A stretch of DNA of 64,000 nucleotides from Streptomyces sp. GS7 (lineage in GTDB: Bacteria > Actinomycetota > Actinomycetes > Streptomycetales > Streptomycetaceae), in assembly GCF_009834125.1 (NCBI RefSeq), contig NZ_CP047146.1, forward strand, positions 8,340,501-8,404,500, in the 5' to 3' direction. Position 1 is the first letter of the stretch; every line of letters starts with the position of its first letter. Positions 1-10,396 of this stretch are shown here, one piece after another. The notes below the pieces were generated by a model. It saw only the letters and a program-made list of their open reading frames with translations. It did not search any database and had not been told where the DNA came from. The position numbers were made by a program, and so were the translations under genes.

Positions 1-104
1 GCATGTCTTCTCCACGTCGTCGGGCGAGCGGCTGAGCGAATGAGCGGACGGGCGGACAGGGCGGGGCAGGGACCGGTTTACTGCTGTGTTGCCTGACTGA
101 CTTC

Positions 105-175
105 TGTGGTTGATCACTGCGGTGGTTCCCCTGAGGTGGTTGATCACTGCTGTGGTTGATCACTGCGGTGGTTCC
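105..175. repeat. short direct repeats with TGATCA cores
   Basis: Two identical 25-base copies lie at 105-129 and 151-175, 46 bases apart. A partial third copy, GGTGGTTGATCACTGC, sits between them at 135-150. Each contains the palindrome TGATCA. Further GTGGTT-containing fragments continue to about 210. There is no convincing gene in the first 520 bases. The role is unknown; it could be a minisatellite or a degraded operator cluster. Confidence 0.6.
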
Positions 176-272
176 GGACTGCCGTGGTGGCCGACCGCTG
201 TGGTTCCCCCGCGGCGGCGGTCGGACCGGGGCGGTGACTGCGGTGGGTCCATCAGGACCAGTGCCGGGGTTT

Positions 273-321
273 ACCGCGCCGGCGGTGTGGGGTAATGCGC
301 ACCCCGCACCGCCGGCGCGGT
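273..321. terminator. hairpin, probable factor-independent terminator
   Basis: Inverted repeat with 21-base arms (273-293 and 301-321), one mismatch and a 7-base loop. It is G+C rich with no clear T-tract, which is usual for Streptomyces terminators. It probably ends a gene lying left of the window. The rest of the gap to 520 holds only the short repeats and the promoter of the next gene. Confidence 0.6.
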
Positions 322-520
322 GCCTCCGGGGCCTTGCCCGGCCCGGATCCGCGGCCCTGGAGCGGGGTCCCGGCACGCCGTCGCGGAGGTGCAACAGGCG
401 CCCCGGAAAACGCTTTTCGTACCAGTGCGTCAACCCAACAACCGCACCGACGAGCCATTCCGTCCCCCGATAAGGTGACCAAATGTCGCCAAATCATCAC
501 TCCTCGCTACCATCACCTCC

Positions 521-937
521 GTGAACTCCGCAGCCCGCCGTATCGGCCGAACTCTCGCCCTTGTCCTCCCCGTCGTCCTCGTCCTCTCCGGGACTCTCGC
601 GGTCACCCGCGTCCCCTGGGCGTCGACGACCACCGGATCGCAGATGCTGACCGCGTCCTCCGGGAAGGTCTCCACTCAGGCCGGCCCCCGCGCCGCCCAG
701 GACGTGCTCCGCGACCGCCTCCTCATCGAACTCCAGGAGAAGGATCCGGGCGTCGCCCTGACCGACCTCCAGGAGGCCACCACCGCGCGGCCCTCGCTGG
801 CCAAGCACTGCGCCTCCATCGCCCGTGCCCTCGGCCGCGCCGCGGTCGCCAAGTACGGTGCCGCGCACCGCGCCCAGGCGTTCTCCCGCCCGGTCTGCGA
901 CACCTCCTTCGCCTCCGGCGTCGCCGCCGCCCAGTGA
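521..937 (+). CDS. small secreted or membrane-anchored protein, unknown function
   Basis: A 138-residue protein that I do not recognise. Residues about 10-30 form one hydrophobic segment (ALVLPVVLVLSGTLAV) after an Arg-containing N-terminus, so it is a signal peptide or anchor. The remainder is helical and Ala/Arg rich, with two cysteines (in KHCASI and PVCDTS) that could pair outside the cell. The GTG start has no Shine-Dalgarno sequence, but TACCAT at 508-513 lies 13 bases upstream, consistent with a leaderless transcript. The gene sits 30 bases before the sugar-nucleotide transferase gene, which has its own ribosome site, so the two may be co-transcribed. Confidence 0.65.
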   Translation: MNSAARRIGRTLALVLPVVLVLSGTLAVTRVPWASTTTGSQMLTASSGKVSTQAGPRAAQDVLRDRLLIELQEKDPGVALTDLQEATTARPSLAKHCASIARALGRAAVAKYGAAHRAQAFSRPVCDTSFASGVAAAQ

Positions 938-967
938 CCTTCCCTCGCACCGCATAAGGTGCGAACC

Positions 968-1696
968 ATGACAGGCGCCGCGCATTCGTACCCCACGCAG
1001 GCCGTGGTCCTGGCCGGCGGCCAGGGCTCACGTCTCCGCCCGTATACCGATGACCGACCCAAGCCGATGGTCGAGATTCCCGGCACCGGGACCCCGATCA
1101 TCGGCCACCAGTTGAACTGGCTCGCCGAGGAAGGCGTCACCGACGCCGTCATCTCCTGCGGGCATCTCTCCGAGGTCCTCCAGGAGTGGCTGGACCGGAC
1201 CCAACTCCCCCTGCGCGTCACGACCGTTGTCGAGACCGAGCCGCTGGGCCGCGGCGGCGGCCTGAAGTACGCCGCCGGCTTCCTCCCCCGCCCGGACGAG
1301 CACTGGTACGCCACCAACGGCGACATCTGGACCCGCTTCCCGCTCCGCGAGATGGCCGCCTTCCACCACGAGCGCGACGCCGCGGCCACCCTCGCGCTGG
1401 CCCGCCCGCGCATCCCCTGGGGCGCCGTCGAGACGGACGCGTTCGGGCACGTAATCGACTTCGTCGAGGCGCCGCCCTCGCCGTATCTGATCAACGCGGG
1501 CGTCTACGTCTTCTCCCCCGCCTTCACGGAGCTGCTGCCCGACCGGGGTGACCACGAGCGCACCACCTTCCCGCGCCTCGCCCGCGAACGCCGGCTGGCC
1601 GGCTATCCGCTCCCCCACGGGGCCTACTGGCGCGCCATCGACACCGCCAAGGACCTCACCGAGGCCGCCGAGGAGCTGACCGCGCACGGCCGTTGA
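968..1696 (+). CDS. NDP-sugar pyrophosphorylase (nucleotidyltransferase family)
   Basis: A 242-residue single-domain nucleotidyltransferase. It should transfer a nucleoside monophosphate from an NTP to a sugar phosphate in the cytoplasm, supplying activated sugar. The N-terminal signature AVVLAGGQGSRLRPYT...KPMVEI is the nucleotide-binding loop plus the conserved Lys-Pro. ATNGDI is the metal-binding region, and LINAGVYVFSP and YWRAIDTAKDL are typical of the glucose-1-phosphate/mannose-1-phosphate uridylyl- or guanylyltransferase group. There is no left-handed beta-helix C-terminal domain. The ATG is preferred over a GTG nine bases upstream because AAGG at 955-958 is well spaced from the ATG. 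The sugar and nucleotide cannot be told from sequence. Confidence 0.85.
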   Translation: MTGAAHSYPTQAVVLAGGQGSRLRPYTDDRPKPMVEIPGTGTPIIGHQLNWLAEEGVTDAVISCGHLSEVLQEWLDRTQLPLRVTTVVETEPLGRGGGLKYAAGFLPRPDEHWYATNGDIWTRFPLREMAAFHHERDAAATLALARPRIPWGAVETDAFGHVIDFVEAPPSPYLINAGVYVFSPAFTELLPDRGDHERTTFPRLARERRLAGYPLPHGAYWRAIDTAKDLTEAAEELTAHGR

Positions 1697-1909
1697 GCCG
1701 TGCGGTGGCGCGCCTCGCGGGGCGGTACGAGCCCCGTACGGTGCGGGCGGGCGGGTCTGTGCGGTACGGGCGGGCGGGCGGCGCCTACAGGGCCGTGTGG
1801 GCCCGTACAGACGACTGTCCCCGGCCGCTCCGCCGCCCCGTGGGGCCGGGTGGCCCGTTGGGGGTCGGTCGGAGGGGTCGGGGACGGATGTGCGCGGTGA
1901 AGGACGGCG

Positions 1910-3487
1910 TCAGCCCAGCAGGCCGCCCAGGGTGCTGCCGCGGCCTGATTCGCCGCCGGAAGAGCCGCTGTTGGAGGTGCCGGTCGTACCGCCGCCGGTG
2001 CCGCCCGAGCCCGGCGACTGGGTGCGGGCCGGGGAGTGGGTCGGTGCCGACTGCTGCGTGGCGCTGCTGGTCGCGCCGGACTGGCGGGAGCTGCCGCTGC
2101 TGCCGCTCGACGGGGAGCCGGAAGCGGACGGCCTGCCGGACTTGTGGGGCTTGTGCGAGGCGCCGGCGGAGGGCGCGCCGCGATGGTCGGGGGTGCGGCC
2201 GGGCCGTGAGGCGGTGTGGCCGGGGTGCGGCAGGGGGGATCCGGGGAGGTTGTTGATGGCGGGCTCGCCGGGCTTCGGTACGGGCGCGACCCTCGCGGAC
2301 CGTACGGCGCCGCCGAGCAGCGAACCGATGAGCAGGGTCAGTCCGGCCACCACCGCGGTCAGCACGGCGCCGCGGCGCAGCACCCGGCGGCGCAGCGCGC
2401 CGACCTCGACGCGCGGACCGAGCCGCCGCCACGCCTCGCCGGCGAGCCGGGCGTCCATGGAGTAGACCGGGGCGCCCGCGATGATCAGCGGGCTCCAGGC
2501 GGCGAGGTAGATGATGTCGGGGGCGTCGTAGGCGGGGACGGTGCGCCAGCTCACGGTCATCAGCAGCGTCGCGGAGAGCAGCGCGCCGAACGTGGCGGCG
2601 ACCCGCTGCCACAGGCCGCAGATGGTCAGTACGCCGACCACGACCTGGAGGAAGGCGACGGTGAGCCCGGCGCCGACCGGGTGCGCGACCGCGAAGTCCC
2701 GCAGCGGCACGGCCATTTCCCAGGGGTTCAGCGACAGCAGCCAGGTGACCATCGAGCCCCGCGCGCCGCCGTCGAAGTAGACGGGGTCGCAGAGCTTGCC
2801 CATGCCGGCGTAGACGGAGATCAGGCCGAGGAAGATGCGCAGCGGCAGCAGGACGACGCCGAGGTTCATCCGGCGGCCGGGGTAGTACGCATGCCGGACG
2901 CTGTCGCCGCCGCGCCGTCTGCCGCCGGCGTCGTAGAGCTCGCGCGCCTCGAACCGCTCGTCGTCCTGGCCGCCGTCGCCGCCGCCGTACGCCGGCCCGC
3001 CGTACGCCCGCTCGCCGCGCATCGCGCCCACGGGGCGCGCGCCGCGCAGCAGGGTGCCGTCGGAGTCGGCGGGGCCGCGCTGGCCGATGACGGTGGGGGT
3101 CGGGGGGTCACCGAGGCGGACCCGCGGCAGGACCTGGGTCGTGCCGACGTCCTCGGTCCGGTCGCCGTCCAGCCCGACGCCCGCGTCGCGTACCGCGTGC
3201 AGGAGCTGGGTGGTGGCGCCGGCCGAGCCGCCCGGTTCGGTGCGGCCGCTCCAGACCACGGGCGCCCGGCGTCTGGCGGACGGTGCGCGGAGAGCGGGGA
3301 TGCGCGCGGGCTCGGGCAGCCTTCCGGTCGCCACGGGAGCGGCGAGCTGTACGCGGAAGCTGGCGTGGTTGACGATGACCTGCGCGGGATCGCACGGCAC
3401 CTTGACCGAGCTCAGGACCGGCTCGTCATCGAAGCCCGGCGAGCGTCCCCCCGTAGGTGTGCGGGGTGTTCTGGTGTCCACGCTCAT
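1910..3487 (-). CDS. DoxX-family membrane protein with long N-terminal extension
   Basis: A 525-residue protein. About 205 hydrophilic, Arg/Gly/Pro-rich residues precede a DoxX-type four-helix membrane region starting near residue 208 (VVLLPLRIFLGLISVYAGMGKL). Further membrane segments follow at FAVAHPVGAGLTV, FGALLSATLLM and a last one near GLTLLIGSLLGG. The final ~100 residues are Pro/Ser/Gly rich and probably disordered. DoxX proteins are membrane partners in redox reactions; in mycobacteria a DoxX protein works with a thiol system. The long N-terminal tail is unusual, since typical DoxX proteins are only 130-180 residues. It is convergent with the nucleotidyltransferase gene, and its substrate is unknown. 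Confidence 0.75.
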   Translation of the reverse strand: MSVDTRTPRTPTGGRSPGFDDEPVLSSVKVPCDPAQVIVNHASFRVQLAAPVATGRLPEPARIPALRAPSARRRAPVVWSGRTEPGGSAGATTQLLHAVRDAGVGLDGDRTEDVGTTQVLPRVRLGDPPTPTVIGQRGPADSDGTLLRGARPVGAMRGERAYGGPAYGGGDGGQDDERFEARELYDAGGRRRGGDSVRHAYYPGRRMNLGVVLLPLRIFLGLISVYAGMGKLCDPVYFDGGARGSMVTWLLSLNPWEMAVPLRDFAVAHPVGAGLTVAFLQVVVGVLTICGLWQRVAATFGALLSATLLMTVSWRTVPAYDAPDIIYLAAWSPLIIAGAPVYSMDARLAGEAWRRLGPRVEVGALRRRVLRRGAVLTAVVAGLTLLIGSLLGGAVRSARVAPVPKPGEPAINNLPGSPLPHPGHTASRPGRTPDHRGAPSAGASHKPHKSGRPSASGSPSSGSSGSSRQSGATSSATQQSAPTHSPARTQSPGSGGTGGGTTGTSNSGSSGGESGRGSTLGGLLG

Positions 3488-3594
3488 CTAACCGAGTGAC
3501 CCGCGGTTAAGACACTGCTTTGACCGGGCCGATCTGTCCGAGACCCGTCAAAACGATCAGGGATACGCGGGAAGACACACAGAGCGTCAGGCTT

Positions 3595-3631
3595 TGCCCC
3601 GGGCGGGCGGAGGGGTTCCCCGCCCGGGGCA
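3595..3631 (-). terminator. terminator after rlmB
   Basis: Perfect 13-base inverted repeat (TGCCCCGGGCGGG at 3595-3607 with its complement at 3619-3631), loop of 11 bases. It lies 7 bases past the rlmB stop codon, so it probably ends that transcript before doxX. Confidence 0.75.
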
Positions 3632-3637
3632 CGGTCG

Positions 3638-4591
3638 TCAGCCGCGGCGGCGCGCCGCCTCCCAGAGGACGACACCGGCCGCGACACCGGCGTTCAGCGA
3701 CTCCGCGCCGCCCGGCATCGGGATCCGCACCCGTACGTCGCAGGTCTCGCCGACCAGCCGCGACAGGCCCTTGCCCTCGCTGCCGACCACGATGACGACC
3801 GGGCCGTCCAGCAACTCGACGTCCTGCAGCTCCATCTCGCCGTCGGCGGCCAGACCGACGACCGTCAGGCCCGCCTTCTGGTACGTCTCCAGGGCCCGGG
3901 TCAGGTTGGTGGCGCGGGCGACCGGCGTACGGGCCGCGGTGCCCGCCGAGGTCTTCCAGGCGCCGGCCGTCATCCCGGCCGCCCGGCGCTCCGGCACGAC
4001 CACGCCGTGGCCGCCGAACGCCGAAACGGACCGGACCACCGCGCCCAGGTTGCGCGGGTCGGTGACGCCGTCCAGCGCGACGATCAGCGGGTCCTCGCCC
4101 GCGTCGAAGGCGGCGGCCGACAGGTCCTCGGGGTGCGCGTAGTCGTACGGGGGGATCTGGGCGACCAGGCCCTGGTGGTTGAGGCCGTTGGTCATCCGGT
4201 CCAGCTCGGGGCGCGGCGCCTCCAGGAGGTTCAGCCCGCGCTCGGTGGCCAGCTGGATCGCCTCGCGCACCCGCTCGTCGCTGTCGATGAACTGCTGCAC
4301 GTACAGCGTCGTGGCGGGCACGCCCTCGCGCAGCGCCTCGACGACCGGGTTGCGGCCGACGACCAGCTCCGCGGTGCCCTTGGCGCCGCCGCGCCGCGGC
4401 GCCGGCCGGCGGCTCGCGGCCTGCTTCGCCTGGGCGTTGGCGATGCGGTTCTTGACGTGCCCCTTGCGGGCGGAGGCGGGCGGGGTCGGGCCCTTGCCCT
4501 CCAGGGACCGGCGCCGCTTACCGCCACTGCCGACCTGAGCGCCCTTCTTGTTCGACGTGCGGCGGTTCCTGCGCTGGCTGTTGCCGGCCAT
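3638..4591 (-). CDS. rlmB: 23S rRNA (guanosine-2'-O-)-methyltransferase RlmB
   Basis: A 317-residue SPOUT-class RNA methyltransferase, expected to 2'-O-methylate a guanosine in 23S rRNA using S-adenosylmethionine. Residues 1-75 are a basic Arg/Lys/Gly tail ([14 protein letters not shown]), common in actinobacterial members. A substrate-recognition domain follows ([13 protein letters not shown]), then the knotted catalytic domain. That domain holds the three SPOUT motifs: [27 protein letters not shown] and [18 protein letters not shown]. The ATG has an AGGTGA ribosome site. The gene lies 150 bases downstream of cysS on the same strand, an arrangement common in Streptomyces. The base modified is inferred from family, not from sequence alone. 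Confidence 0.93.
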   Translation of the reverse strand: MAGNSQRRNRRTSNKKGAQVGSGGKRRRSLEGKGPTPPASARKGHVKNRIANAQAKQAASRRPAPRRGGAKGTAELVVGRNPVVEALREGVPATTLYVQQFIDSDERVREAIQLATERGLNLLEAPRPELDRMTNGLNHQGLVAQIPPYDYAHPEDLSAAAFDAGEDPLIVALDGVTDPRNLGAVVRSVSAFGGHGVVVPERRAAGMTAGAWKTSAGTAARTPVARATNLTRALETYQKAGLTVVGLAADGEMELQDVELLDGPVVIVVGSEGKGLSRLVGETCDVRVRIPMPGGAESLNAGVAAGVVLWEAARRRG

Positions 4592-4743
4592 GGGTCACCT
4601 GTTTCTTCACTGCTCTCGACGTCTCGCGACGTGGAGTGGGTACGTACGTATGGATTGAGTGTCGCCCGAGGCCACCGAGAAGGGCGAATCCGGCTGGTGG
4701 CCGGGGGTGTGCCGGGTCCCGGCGCGGCGCCCGGGACCCGGTT

Positions 4744-6138
<1,395 letters not shown>

Positions 6139-6279
6139 GGGACCAGGGTAGTCGGAACGCGGCAATGCCCCGTGCCCTATTGAGCACGGGGGCGCAGAAG
6201 CGTCGAAGGCGTCCGGTTCGCCCGGTTGTTCCGCGCGGGGCCCGGACCGCGTCCGCCTACCGGGCCGGTGCCGCGGCGC

Positions 6280-6684
6280 TCAGATGCCGCCGATCACCTT
6301 GCGCGGGGTGATCCGGACGACCACCCGCTCGTCGTCGTCGGCTCCCGCCGGGTTGAACTCGGTGTACGACTTGCCCGTGTACTTCCGCGACAGCTCGTCG
6401 ATCAGCTCCTGACCGCCCTCGGTCGTGAGCGTGGCCTCGCCGCGGATCTCGGCGTACGTATACGGGGCGTCGAACGGCTGGAGGACGACCGAGACCCGCG
6501 GGTCGCGCCGGAGGTTCCGCTCCTTGCGGCGGCCGACGGTCGTCGAGAACAGCAGGTCGTCGCCGTCCCGCTTCACCCAGACCGGGGAGAGCTGGGGGCT
6601 GCCGTCCGGCTGGACGGTCCCCACGGTCACGAAGACCGGGGAGTCGAGGAGATTCTTGAGCGCGTCGGACAGGGTTGCCGTCAC
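6280..6684 (-). CDS. PPOX-class F420/FMN-dependent oxidoreductase
   Basis: A 134-residue split beta-barrel flavoprotein of the pyridoxamine-phosphate-oxidase-like class, similar to small actinobacterial F420-dependent enzymes. Family features include FVTVGTVQPDGSPQLSPVWVKRDGDDLLF, the GRRKERNLRRDPRVSV segment (the phosphate-binding RK(E/Y)RN stretch) and the ending ITPRKV. The GTG start is set by AAGGA about eight bases upstream. It lies between cysS and the ispDF genes, on the same strand. The substrate is unknown; family members reduce or oxidise enones, biliverdin or quinone-like compounds. Confidence 0.85.
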   Translation of the reverse strand: MTATLSDALKNLLDSPVFVTVGTVQPDGSPQLSPVWVKRDGDDLLFSTTVGRRKERNLRRDPRVSVVLQPFDAPYTYAEIRGEATLTTEGGQELIDELSRKYTGKSYTEFNPAGADDDERVVVRITPRKVIGGI

Positions 6685-6812
6685 GAGGGATCCTTCCCGC
6701 AGGCCGTTCCGATGGACACGAGTACCCGGATTCTTCCCCAACACCCTTGCCCCGCCGGGCATTCCCGCACCGCACGCCGCGTCCGGCGGAACGCCCGGCT
6801 CGGCCGCCCGCC

Positions 6813-7325
6813 TCAGCCGGTCCGCGCCACCAGGGCGGTCGCGATCGCGGCCAGCCCCTCGGCGCGGCCGGTCAGCCCCAGCCCGTCCGTGGTCGTGCCG
6901 GACACCGAGACCGGCGCCCCGACCGCCTCGGACAGCGCCTTCTGCGCCTCGTCCCGGCGCTTGCCGACCTTCGGCCGTACGCCGATGACCTGCACCGCGA
7001 CATTGCCGATGGCGAACCCCTCGGCCCGTACGATCCGCGCGGCCTCGGCCAGCAGCGTCACGCCGGAGGCGCCGGACCACTCCGGGCGGGAGGTGCCGAA
7101 GTGCGCGCCGAGGTCGCCGACGCCGGCCGCGGAGAACAGCGCGTCGCAGGCGGCGTGCGCGGCCACGTCGCCGTCGCTGTGCCCGGCCAGCCCGTAGCCG
7201 CCGCTCTCGGCCGCGTCCCAGAGCAGCCCGGCGCACCACAGCTCGCGGCCCTCCTCGAAGGCGTGCACGTCGGTCCCGATGCCGACCAGCGGGATACCGG
7301 GCAGGGGGTGCTCAGACATAGCCAT
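6813..7325 (-). CDS. ispF: 2-C-methyl-D-erythritol 2,4-cyclodiphosphate synthase
   Basis: A 170-residue enzyme of the non-mevalonate isoprenoid pathway. It cyclises CDP-methylerythritol 2-phosphate to MEcPP with release of CMP. Divalent-metal ligands are visible in GIGTDVHAF (Asp and His) and in [20 protein letters not shown]. The CMP/phosphate-binding stretch DLGAHFG and the C-terminal GTTTDGLG motif are intact. The ATG follows a strong GGAGGAGGG site, and its first 14 bases overlap the end of ispD, so translation is probably coupled. Length matches the family (about 160). Confidence 0.96.
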   Translation of the reverse strand: MAMSEHPLPGIPLVGIGTDVHAFEEGRELWCAGLLWDAAESGGYGLAGHSDGDVAAHAACDALFSAAGVGDLGAHFGTSRPEWSGASGVTLLAEAARIVRAEGFAIGNVAVQVIGVRPKVGKRRDEAQKALSEAVGAPVSVSGTTTDGLGLTGRAEGLAAIATALVARTG

Positions 7326-8073
7326 CGGTGGCCCTCCTCCGGGCGAGTACGGCCTCGGCCAGGACGAGGTCCAGCGGCCGGGTCACCTTGAACGCCTCCT
7401 CGTGGCCCGGGACGAGCACCACCGGTACCCCGAGCCGCTCCACCAGCCCGGCGTCGTCGGTGGCGCCCTCGCCCTCCACGACGGTGTCGTGCGCCTTGAG
7501 CAGCGTCGCCGGGTCGAAGCCCTGCGGGGTCTGCACGGCGCGCAGCAGCGCCCGCTCCGGCGTGCCCACCACCGGCTCCGGGGTGCCCTGGGGCCGCGGC
7601 TCGACCTGCTTGACGGTGTCGGCGAGCGGCAGCGCGGGGACCACCGCCGGGGCGCCGGCGCGGACCGCCGCGATCACCGCGTCGACGGTGTCGACCGGGA
7701 CCAGCGGGCGCGCCGCGTCGTGGACCAGGACGACGTCGATGCCGTCCGGCAGCGCCGCCAGCCCGAGCCGTACGGACTCCTGGCGGGTCGCGCCGCCGCG
7801 GACCACGACCAGCTCGGTGCGGTCGGTCAGCGGATGGGCGTCGAGGAGCCGGCGGACCTCCTCGGGGCCGTCGGGCGGGGCGACCACGACGATGTGCGAG
7901 ACGGCGCGCGAGGCGGCCATCGCACGGACGGCGTGCACCAGCATCGGGGTGCCGCCCAGGGTGCGCAGCGCCTTGGGGGTGCCGGGGCCGAGCCGGACGC
8001 CGCGGCCGGCGGCGGGGATCACCGCGGCGGTGCGGACCGGAGTGGTGCGGCCGGGAGGGGAAGGATCTGACAT
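7312..8073 (-). CDS. ispD: 2-C-methyl-D-erythritol 4-phosphate cytidylyltransferase
   Basis: A 253-residue cytidylyltransferase that converts methylerythritol 4-phosphate plus CTP to CDP-methylerythritol, two steps before IspF. The signature [21 protein letters not shown] carries the Gly-rich CTP loop and the catalytic Arg and Lys. [12 protein letters not shown] is the second conserved block. A short acidic/Pro N-terminus ([11 protein letters not shown]) precedes the fold. The ATG has GGAG upstream at good spacing. The 291-base gap to carD contains no gene and presumably holds the promoter. Confidence 0.95.
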   Translation of the reverse strand: MSDPSPPGRTTPVRTAAVIPAAGRGVRLGPGTPKALRTLGGTPMLVHAVRAMAASRAVSHIVVVAPPDGPEEVRRLLDAHPLTDRTELVVVRGGATRQESVRLGLAALPDGIDVVLVHDAARPLVPVDTVDAVIAAVRAGAPAVVPALPLADTVKQVEPRPQGTPEPVVGTPERALLRAVQTPQGFDPATLLKAHDTVVEGEGATDDAGLVERLGVPVVLVPGHEEAFKVTRPLDLVLAEAVLARRRATDGYV

Positions 8074-8364
8074 CGATGGCTCCGGAGTCCGGGCCGAGCC
8101 CGGAATTGGGGCAGACAGGTTTGTTTCCTCCGGCGGTGTGGGTATGGCCAGGAGGAGTGCCGGGCGCGACGCCTTGACCGGAACCCTTCCGTGACAGCGG
8201 TCGGGGCAGATTCCGGGCCCGGCACAGATATGCCGCAGCGCCCGGCAACAGACCCTCCGCTCGGGAGGCGGTCGTCGCTCGGGCACCGCGGCATTGCTAC
8301 GTTGTCTCGCGCCGTCACTCTGCGTGGGCACCCACACACGCGCCGACGCGCAACGCGGGCGTCG

Positions 8365-8847
8365 TCAGGACGCGAGGACCTCGTCGAGCAGAGCCTCGGC
8401 CTTGTCTTCGTTGGTGTTCTCCGCGAGGGCCAGCTCGCTCACCAGAATCTGGCGCGCCTTGGCGAGCATCCTCTTCTCACCGGCGGAGAGTCCGCGCTCG
8501 CGCTCACGCCGCCACAGGTCGCGAACGACCTCGGCGACCTTGATCACGTCGCCAGAAGCGAGCTTCTCAAGATTTGCCTTGTAGCGACGGGACCAGTTCG
8601 TCGGCTCCTCGGCATACGGTGCGCGCAGCACCTCGAAGACCCGGTCCAGCCCGTCCTGACCAACCACGTCGCGTACGCCGACGAACTCCGCATTGTCCGC
8701 TGGCACACGAACAGTCAAGTCGCCCTGGGCGACCTTCAGCACCAAGTAGGTCTTGTCCACGCCTTTGATCTGGCGAGTTTCGATGGCCTCGATCAGCGCG
8801 GCCCCGTGATGGGGATAGACCACGGTGTCGCCAACCTTGAACGTCAT
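8365..8847 (-). CDS. carD: CarD family transcriptional regulator
   Basis: A 160-residue global regulator that binds the RNA polymerase beta subunit and stabilises open complexes, notably at rRNA promoters. Residues 1-55 form the Tudor-like RNA-polymerase-interaction domain ([21 protein letters not shown]). The rest is the helical DNA-binding domain, including the conserved Trp in [18 protein letters not shown]. Its length equals that of mycobacterial CarD. The ATG is set by GGAAGGGG upstream. The gene precedes ispD-ispF on the same strand, a conserved actinobacterial neighbourhood. A TAGCAT -10-like hexamer lies upstream (complement of the sequence near 8880). Confidence 0.95.
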   Translation of the reverse strand: MTFKVGDTVVYPHHGAALIEAIETRQIKGVDKTYLVLKVAQGDLTVRVPADNAEFVGVRDVVGQDGLDRVFEVLRAPYAEEPTNWSRRYKANLEKLASGDVIKVAEVVRDLWRRERERGLSAGEKRMLAKARQILVSELALAENTNEDKAEALLDEVLAS

Positions 8848-9571
8848 GTGACAGGTACCCCTTCCGTGGCTATCCATGCTAACACGGGAACGGGCCGTTC
8901 TGAATGGCGTTTTCGCAGGTCAGGGCATATCTCGGGGCTTGACAACAGCGGTCGGAACGTGCTTCGAGGGGCCGCGGGACGCAGGAATTCGCAGGTGGGA
9001 GGGGCTTCACAGGTGAGCGGAAACCCGGCCGCCACACACCGGAAAGACCGAGATCAACGAGGCGAACGTCCCGATTTGCACCGATCCGCATGAGCGAGTT
9101 CCGCTACTCCGTTCGGCTGCTTGGTGGCCGATCCGGCGCGATTCCCGAAATTGATCAACGGCGCCCCGGCGGCGGGTGTGATCAATTCTGTGCGCCATGT
9201 GCATTCCTTGTGAATACCACTTTTCACCGGGGGAAACATGGCTGCCGCCACTCGAACAGCCGCTTGCCGAATATGCCGGCCGGATCTTCCGAGATCGGGG
9301 TCCGGAAATCCCTTCCGGGTGGCGTTCCGGCCGCCCTCCCGGAGCCCCCGCCGAGGGGATATCGAAGCAGGCGGCGGGCGCGTGATCGCGCAGGGGGCGG
9401 GTCGGGTGCATCGGCGCGAGGACGGCTCGGTAACCTAGCGGCGCTGACCCACCCTTAGGGCGGCTTTACGCGTCCGTCGTCATGACGGCTGCGCAGCGCC
9501 GCCCCAGCCGTCCATCCGCGACCGGGCACGAACGTTCGGCCGCCGTAGCTCGTCAAGGAGATGCCGCCGCC
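8848..9571. other. long intergenic region between divergent carD and lipoprotein genes
   Basis: These 724 bases hold the divergent promoters and no gene I can support. Two overlapping + strand reading frames of 62 and 66 codons (9197-9385 and 9238-9438) have no recognisable product. An inverted repeat lies at 9149-9187. TAACCT at 9430-9435 could be a -10 box for the lipoprotein gene. Confidence 0.5.
9149..9187. repeat. inverted repeat AATTGATCA...TGATCAATT
   Basis: Two perfect 9-base arms (9149-9157, 9179-9187) face each other across 21 G+C-rich bases. The arms are A+T rich in an otherwise very G+C-rich region, and their centres are 30 bases, or three helical turns, apart. This suits binding by two dimers or a looping regulator. 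No regulator is identified. Confidence 0.5.
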
Positions 9572-10165
9572 GTGAGCCGCAGCCTTCGACGCGGCGTCCT
9601 CGCCGCCACCGTCCTCTCGCTCTCGATCGCCACGCTGTCCGCGTGCGGCGCCGGGAACGACGCCCAGACGCTGGAGGTCAAGCCGGACAACGCCGCGACC
9701 AGCGTCGGCGACATCAAGATCCAGAACGCGAACGTGATCACCCAGCCCGACGTCAACGCCAAGGGCCCGGCCGCGATCGCCGCGACGGTGTTCAACACCG
9801 GCACCAAGGACCAGCAGCTGACCGGGATCTCCGTCAACGGCAGCGGCCAGTCGGCCAAGCTGTCGTCGGCCAAGATCACCGTGCCAGCCGGCGGCTCCGT
9901 GGTGCTCGGCGGCCAGGGCAACCCCAGCGCCGTCCTGGAGAGCGGCCGGGAGGCCGTTCAGGACGGCAACCTCCAGCCGCTGACCTTCGACTTCAGCGCC
10001 ACCGGCCAGGTGACCATCAAGGCGTTCGTCACCCCGGCGAAGAACTACTTCGAGAGCTACGGCACGTCGGTGTCGCCGCAGCCGTCCACCTCCGCGAGCG
10101 GCAAGCCCTCGGAGTCGGCCTCCCCGTCCGGTACGGCCTCGCCGTCGAGCACCGCCAAGCCGTAG
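9572..10165 (+). CDS. secreted lipoprotein, DUF461-like (copper-chaperone-like fold)
   Basis: A 197-residue exported lipoprotein. After RSLRRG, a hydrophobic stretch ends in a lipobox-like IATLSAC, giving a lipid-modified Cys near residue 22. The mature part (GDIKIQNANVI, AAIAATVFNTGTKDQQLTGISV, ITVPAGGSVVLGG) resembles the PCu(A)C/DUF461 immunoglobulin-like fold. I do not see the Met/His copper ligands of true PCu(A)C proteins, so metal binding is doubtful. The last ~35 residues are a Ser/Pro/Thr tail. GTG was chosen because AAGGAG at 9555-9560 is placed for it; a start at 9482 would put 30 hydrophilic residues before the signal peptide. Confidence 0.75.
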   Translation: MSRSLRRGVLAATVLSLSIATLSACGAGNDAQTLEVKPDNAATSVGDIKIQNANVITQPDVNAKGPAAIAATVFNTGTKDQQLTGISVNGSGQSAKLSSAKITVPAGGSVVLGGQGNPSAVLESGREAVQDGNLQPLTFDFSATGQVTIKAFVTPAKNYFESYGTSVSPQPSTSASGKPSESASPSGTASPSSTAKP

Positions 10166-10204
10166 GAGTCGGCGCACGCCGGTCGCTGAACCCCATCCAC
10201 GTCT

Positions 10205-10239
10205 AAGGGCGGGAACCTTGGTTATCGGTTCCCGCCCTT
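10205..10239. terminator. bidirectional terminator between lipoprotein gene and phoP
   Basis: Perfect 13-base stem, AAGGGCGGGAACC at 10205-10217 with its complement at 10227-10239, loop of 9 bases. It lies between two convergent genes and can serve both. Confidence 0.8.
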
Positions 10240-10396
10240 CGCGTTTCCGCCTACGGCTCGAACTTCTCATGCCCCCGACGGGTTCCCGCTTCCCAGCACC
10301 GCGCCGAGTCAGACCCGGCCTTACCAGCGCTCCACAGGCGTTCAGCCTCTCCGTCCACCCGATGGCGAGGAAGGCTCAGCGTATCCACAGGGTCAC

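Noticed and set aside
9197..9438. Two small frames with Cys and Pro residues in the carD upstream gap
   Set aside because: They overlap each other in different frames, have no recognisable product and lack decisive ribosome sites, so coding is not supported.
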